In this document: in pieces, positions 58,916-64,000 of the stretch | Layout: every line of letters starts with the position of its first letter | How positions within the stretch are numbered: the stretch's first letter is position 1 | DNA from: Hyalella azteca | Lineage: Eukaryota; Arthropoda; Malacostraca; Amphipoda; Hyalellidae | Reading direction: 5' to 3' | Length of the DNA stretch: 64,000 nucleotides | Assembly (NCBI RefSeq): GCF_000764305.2 | Contig: NW_025941278.1 | Span: forward strand, 620,001 to 684,000 | Translations under genes and position numbers: made by a program | The notes under the pieces: generated by a model | Told to the model about the DNA's origin: nothing | The model's database searches: none | The model's input: only the letters and a program-made list of their open reading frames with translations

Positions 58916-61629
58916 TTTGAAACTGGAAAAATGTTTTTTTCCACACACTTTATGACCTCGAGAGAAGAAGAAACGCCTGCCCTGATCTTGCCGTCTCGTC
59001 AGTGTCTTGCAAGCAATTAAAATTTCACGAGCAGGCTTCTCAGGGACCTTCTTTGAAATGATGTCCTGTGAGCTCAAAATACAGGAGAAAATGAAGAACT
59101 ATCGCATGTATTTCGTCTTCTTATTGTGTTTCCTTTCTGAAAACACAAAATTATTCTATGTGATTCTATCGTAAAAATTGTCCCAAGATTTTAAGGAATC
59201 TTAATTTAGTCAGGGAATAAATGTTTTTCAATTTAGACTTGGATAATTTTTTGAATATCTAAATTAATACTAATATGAGTTTTCGATTATTTATGATGTG
59301 TTTTTCAATCTTTTTTTTGGAAAACCGTTATCAGACAGAACCGTTGTAAAATACAGTTAAAAATATTATTTAAAAAAAATCGTCACATATAGTGCTCACT
59401 GAGACGCTAAGCTAAATTATTTGATATATACCAGGTTCTCCTTAATGCATTCTGCTCGGTTAGGTTTCTTTAACTCCCGGAAAAAGTTCAGGTCACATTG
59501 ACCTGGACATCCTTTACTTCCAAATAGCCTATGCCCGCTCACCCTATAGGTTTTAAGTCCAATTTAACGCCCCAGCCTTCGAAACGGAGTTGCAGAAATT
59601 GCGTTAACGCCCGAGGATAAATACGCTATTGCTTTTACCAGGGCAACTTTAGTAGGGCGCCGATCCTGAGAAGCAGAGAAACTCTATCGATAATATCAAT
59701 GAATATAAACCCAATATGGGCATCATGGATATCAGCTTACGCTAGCTTTGAAAGTGATCATTAATTATTATAAACCGCAAACACGTGACCATTAAATTTG
59801 AAGAAATAAAATCTTCAGCTAGAAAATTTATTAGCATTGATAAAATGATAAACTCTTAGAAAATTACATATGTTGAAGGTTTAGTGCAGGTTATGTATGT
59901 TTTAGATTTTTTGACGTTTATTTTAGGCATTTATTTTAATCCCTATTACAAGGCAATAATTAAGTCACTAGAGGTCATTTTATTAAACATTTGAAGGATG
60001 CTACAGAAAGTTCGAAGATTTGTAGTTTTTCAATCATGGATAATGCTCACTTTGTAATTTAAACCGAACTCGATTACTCAGTGGAAATCCACTTCATCCG
60101 AATATAAAAATTTTACTGTGCAATAAGCTATAACTGATATGTATATACAATAATAGCATTTAATTACACGTGTTTTCACAGAGAAAGTTTCATAGCTAAT
60201 TACAAATTCATAATTGTTCCCTGCATGACAACGGTAGTAATTCATCGCGAAATTCAAACGCGAGAACTTATTTTTACCATTTGAATGCAAATAACTTGTT
60301 CAGATGATAAATTAGGTTGTTTCCGGTTTAGGTCCGGAAATTGAACTCGGAGGTCTAGCTGCGCAAAGCCAAAATGCAAAACAGCTCGTATTTTTTTTTC
60401 AAAACAGCTCGTAAATAGGACGCCTCTGCCATAATTTATATCACAAACAATATTGTGTTAACTCATAATTTGCCTTATAATCTATGAACGTAAATGTGAC
60501 GGCTGAGAGGGTCTCAAAACTTTAGCTGCGTCCAGTTGACCAAAATAATTCAAACCAAACCAACAGAAAATATCAGCTGCATTTTCTAGAGTAGGACAAG
60601 AACGTGGTTGCATTAGAAGGTATTCTCTTATCGACGAGCGATTGTGGATTATCTATTTGTTTTCGAGAGGTTCATCCGCAAAGTTTAGCTCAATAAGAGT
60701 CAAAAATTATCTTCTATTCGTTGCTGAAATATATAGTTCACAATTGTCTGATCAACGAAACAATTTTAGCGCAGACTATTCGCTCTAAACGAAAAAACAA
60801 GCACAGATTAAAAATTTTTCCGCTGTTCCACAAAAGTGAACCGAGTCAACCGGGAAGCAAGTTTCGAAACTCAAGTTACAAGTCTGTCGAACTTCAGCTT
60901 AGCCTTTAAACCTACTGTTCGTATTTTCTTTGGATTAAAATTAAAAACATTCGTGAACATTCGAGGACCATTTTAATGATGAAATACCACTTGATCGAAA
61001 TTTTTTTCCCGAAATGAGCTGCTATTTGTTGGTCATATGACAAAATATACCAGATTATAACTAATAAGACAGAATAAATTAATTATATCATAGAGATTTA
61101 ATCGACAATCGATAAAATAGAAAGGACTGAATTTAGAATGATCTTAGACAATATATGTTTTTTCACAATTGAGGTGAATAGTTTTCATAAAACACTTTTC
61201 GATAAAAAATAAAATACAAGTAATATTGGTTAATAAAAACTGTTTATTTGTTTATAAGCGAAAGATGATTCAGAATAAAATAAATGGTGTTGGTCCCGTA
61301 TCAAAAGCCGGAACAAAATGTGATTCGAAGTGACACATCAAAAGACCATTACTGGACTAACCATTATTGATTGCCTTACTCGTTTGAACTTTCGTTTGAA
61401 TCAGTACTCGAGTTCAGCCTCAACCGTCGTCCCTTTTGTCTGTCTGTAGGAGCATTCAATGGGCGACCATTTACTCTAGTTTTCTTTCTAGGAAAAATCA
61501 CATTTTAATTTTCGATCTTGAATATTTGAGGTTGAGGTTCACATGAATAGAGATGCAAATGGAGCCCCACTGCAACTTTAATTCACGAGCAAAAGCTTCA
61601 TTGAAGCCACTGTGTGACGTTGAATGTGT
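58916..61629. other. AT-rich sequence, no feature
   Basis: No coding block with splice context and no array was recognised. Confidence 0.5.
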
Positions 61630-61672
61630 CTAGATATTTTATTTTATTTTATTTTATTTTATTTTATTTTAA
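61630..61672. repeat. (ATTTT)n microsatellite
   Basis: Eight successive tattt/atttt pentamers. Confidence 0.98.
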
Positions 61673-61896
61673 GTGAAGTAAGAAATTCTGAATGCGTGGA
61701 TAATATTCATCTCGAAGCTGAATTCATTTTAAGATGACTTAGATTACTGACGATTTACCTGATAATTTTCTATAAATCGATATATTCAGGTTGCTGCTGT
61801 TAGTGTACGAGTCACTTAAAAATGTATTTTAACTCTAAAAAGTTTCCCTCCACGCTTTTAAAAAATAATATTTTATAGTAAATTTCTCATTAATTA

Positions 61897-63218
61897 TAGG
61901 GTAACATGGGGCAGCGAGCCCACTGCGGGTCATGGGCCCATAGCGGGTTTCTCGCTAAGTATGGCAGATATTGGTCCGTGTTCTCTACCGCCGGTCGACA
62001 GTTTCTCTGGGATGAAGTGTACGGATTTACGGTTTGCTAAGTGGTTGCGTTATTAAGTTATTTGTGAATAACTGTTTTAGCCCAGATAAAAATTTTTTGC
62101 TGCTAAATAAAACTGTTTTCGATTACTGTAGATGAAGCTTTTGAAATTACTATGAATTATATTTTGAAAGAAATATTTATAGTGATAATTTTGAGATCAA
62201 GTTTAGACTATTAGTTTTTAAAATAAAATGTTGACACGTATACAAATTGAAATGATACCTAGTGGGGCAACGGGCCCAAGCGTGTCACGGGGCAAAGCGC
62301 CCATGGTGGGCTCAATACCCCTCTGCGAAGTCTTGTGTTATACATCATTAGATTTGTCTCAATGACCTTTTCAAACTATGACTAGCTTTTTGAATTACAA
62401 ATTACACTTCATATTGCATGATTTTTTGATTTGCCGCCTCAAGGCAGCAGGTTTAGTTTCTAGTTATGCGTATTTATGACCCCCTTATCAAGTTATTGAC
62501 TCTTGCCTTGCCAAAAGTTGATTTCAGTCAACACCAATGAGCCAAAAGTTGATGAGTTTTTATGGTGTTGGCTGAAATTACGATTAATTAGGTATACGAA
62601 TTCTCTGCACATAATATCTGGATTATGGACGAAACTGGAACGAAGTTTTTTTTCTTATCAACTAAATACATTTTTTCTAGTCAAGGCTACATTTTTTCAA
62701 GTCAAGGATATATTTTTCAAGTCATGGATGTATATTTTTATGTCAATGAAATATTTTTCTTCACGTCAGTGGTAGATTTTTTAAGCTAAGAGTATATTTT
62801 TTTCAAGTTAAGGATATGATTTTTTGAGTTGTTAATAAATGAATGAATGTTATATTTTTTATTATATTTTCCTTATTTTTAACTGTAAAGTGTTGTTTTA
62901 TCATTTTTAAACGAATTGTGGTAAAGGGATCAAGGGTGGGGGTAAAGGGATCAATTGTGGTAAAGGGATCAAGGGTGGGCGCCTTGCCCCAAGCCAATGG
63001 GCCCATTGCCCCAGAGGTGGGGCAATGGGCCCATTTTGACACTTTTTACAAATAGTGTTTCATTACAAATTTAATAACTCTATAGGCGTCTAATTCACAT
63101 CATACATTCCTCATTAGTTGTACCTTTAAACAAAACAAAGAACCACCTCGTATCAATTAAAACTTCATCAAAATTTTAGTTTAAAAAAGGGGGGGGGGCG
63201 CTGCCCCATGTTGCCCTA
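61897..63218. mobile_element. 1.3-kb DNA transposon-like element with terminal inverted repeats
   Basis: The left end TA-GGGTAACATGGGGCAGCG (61897-61916) is mirrored at the right (gcgctgccccatgttgccc-TA, ending 63218) with one mismatch in about 18 bases. TA flanks both sides, as a TA target duplication would. Inside are repeated GGGGCAnnGGGCCCA motifs at 61907-61950, 62262-62325 and 62985-63035. A direct repeat (gtaaagggatcaagggtggg) occurs at 62921-62976. No transposase-size frame is present, so it is non-autonomous or decayed. The family is not identified. Confidence 0.85.
62921..62976. repeat. gtaaagggatcaa repeat, 3 copies
   Basis: Three copies of gtaaagggatcaagggtggg-like sequence inside the right part of the transposon-like element. 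Confidence 0.9.
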
Positions 63219-64000
63219 CAGTTGATGAGGGGAAAAAGATTTTCTCAATTACTAGCGATCAAACGTCTGTATGGAATATGTAATCAATCTGGAAATGTGA
63301 TATAACTGATAGATGTATTAGAAAATTGCAGACATACTATGACTTAGCCATGCTGTAAATTAGGGAGTCGATGACCGAGAGTGTGTCTATATATTTGCTG
63401 CTATTTTAATATATTCATTAAAGGAAAGAAATTCTTCACTGCAACCCGACAGCTGAATGCTTTCGATAAAACCCATTTTATTGGTTCAGTTCGAAAAGTA
63501 AATCGTTTCAATTAAATAACGCAATTTAACTGAGTTCAGGAGTTCCATTTTCGGAGCTCAGTAGCGAGGTTCAGCCTGAGGCGCTGCTGCCGCTCGCTGA
63601 TGGCTGATACTTTCAGTCTAATATGGAGTCATTTGTTCGCGATCGCTGAAGAAAATTAAGAGTTAATCTTTCGCCTGTATTTGTCGGCCAGTGTGTACGT
63701 CTTACCTTTAATTTTAAATCGATGGGAAAAAGAGACGAGTCAATTCAAAATGAAGGGCTCTTTTTCTCAGGTCATGAAGTCTTTTTCACGATTATTTCTT
63801 CAAAGTTTGTTTTCTTTCTGGGTTGAGTGAAAAAAAATGTTAATTAATTTTTTTCAGCTTACATGTTTGGCCATTTTTTCAGCAATTTAAGAAAAAAATT
63901 ATTTGGACATAAATATGCGAACGAACTTTACACCAGAAATTCACCAAGTCTACTTCACAAACAATTTTCAATTAATAGTAACTTATTAAAGGTATGGCAG
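63219..64000. other. No feature seen
   Basis: AT-rich except for 63550-63610, a GC-richer patch without splice or repeat structure that I can interpret. Confidence 0.5.

Noticed and set aside
1..64000. Bacterial features, CRISPR arrays, viral genes or toxin genes
   Set aside because: No operon structure or ribosome-binding sites; tandem arrays are direct minisatellites without unique spacers; no reverse transcriptase, capsid or toxin reading frame was recognised.

Overview
The window is eukaryotic nuclear DNA, most likely from an arthropod. It is AT-rich and dominated by introns and minisatellites. Small GC-richer coding blocks are bounded by GT/AG splice sites. I see no operons, ribosome-binding sites, rRNA or CRISPR. 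The species cannot be named from the sequence; a crustacean or a large-genome insect would fit.

The best-supported content is one large gene on the minus strand, read from high to low coordinates. Four exons at 7006-6015, 4852-4665, 2608-2356 and 1150-933 join in frame with strong splice sites. They encode a low-complexity, Ser/Pro/Gln/Arg-rich protein. It starts with the last CxxC pair of a FYVE-like zinc finger (WHCSIC) and leads towards ETIKIVIHDVE, which looks like the linker before a PDZ domain lying beyond base 1. I read it as a RIM/Fife (Piccolo-RIM related) presynaptic active-zone scaffold. The family call is inference from layout and motifs. Exons at 10573-10438 and 11068-10900 extend it upstream in frame and supply a first CxxC (CRVC). 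Two more at 12162-12093 and 12936-12853 probably continue it. The first ATG after an in-frame stop (12888) could be a start codon, but further coding-like blocks with splice sites lie upstream on the same strand (about 15.6, 20.1, 21.2, 26.1, 41.9 and 50.6 kb). These could be earlier exons of the same long gene or separate small genes.

The most unusual feature is that several of these exons have a tandem array sitting on a splice junction, with the splice signal itself inside the repeat unit. The donor at 10438 is repeated nine times in a 32-bp unit. The acceptor at 11069 lies in a second 32-bp array. The donor at 12853 is repeated four times in a 26-bp unit. Arrays also abut candidate exons at 20.05, 21.23 and 26.15 kb.

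From about 13 to 64 kb the window is gene-poor. It holds about twenty minisatellites (15- to about 54-bp units, the largest a 1-kb array of 43-bp units at 34 kb), a 200-bp MITE (28.5 kb), an inverted pair of repeats with (GTCT/GTCC)n cores (46.8/48.0 kb), a 1.3-kb terminal-inverted-repeat element (61.9-63.2 kb), and one candidate two-exon plus-strand gene at 56.6-57.5 kb. Two single N bases both fall inside arrays, so array lengths in this assembly may be wrong.
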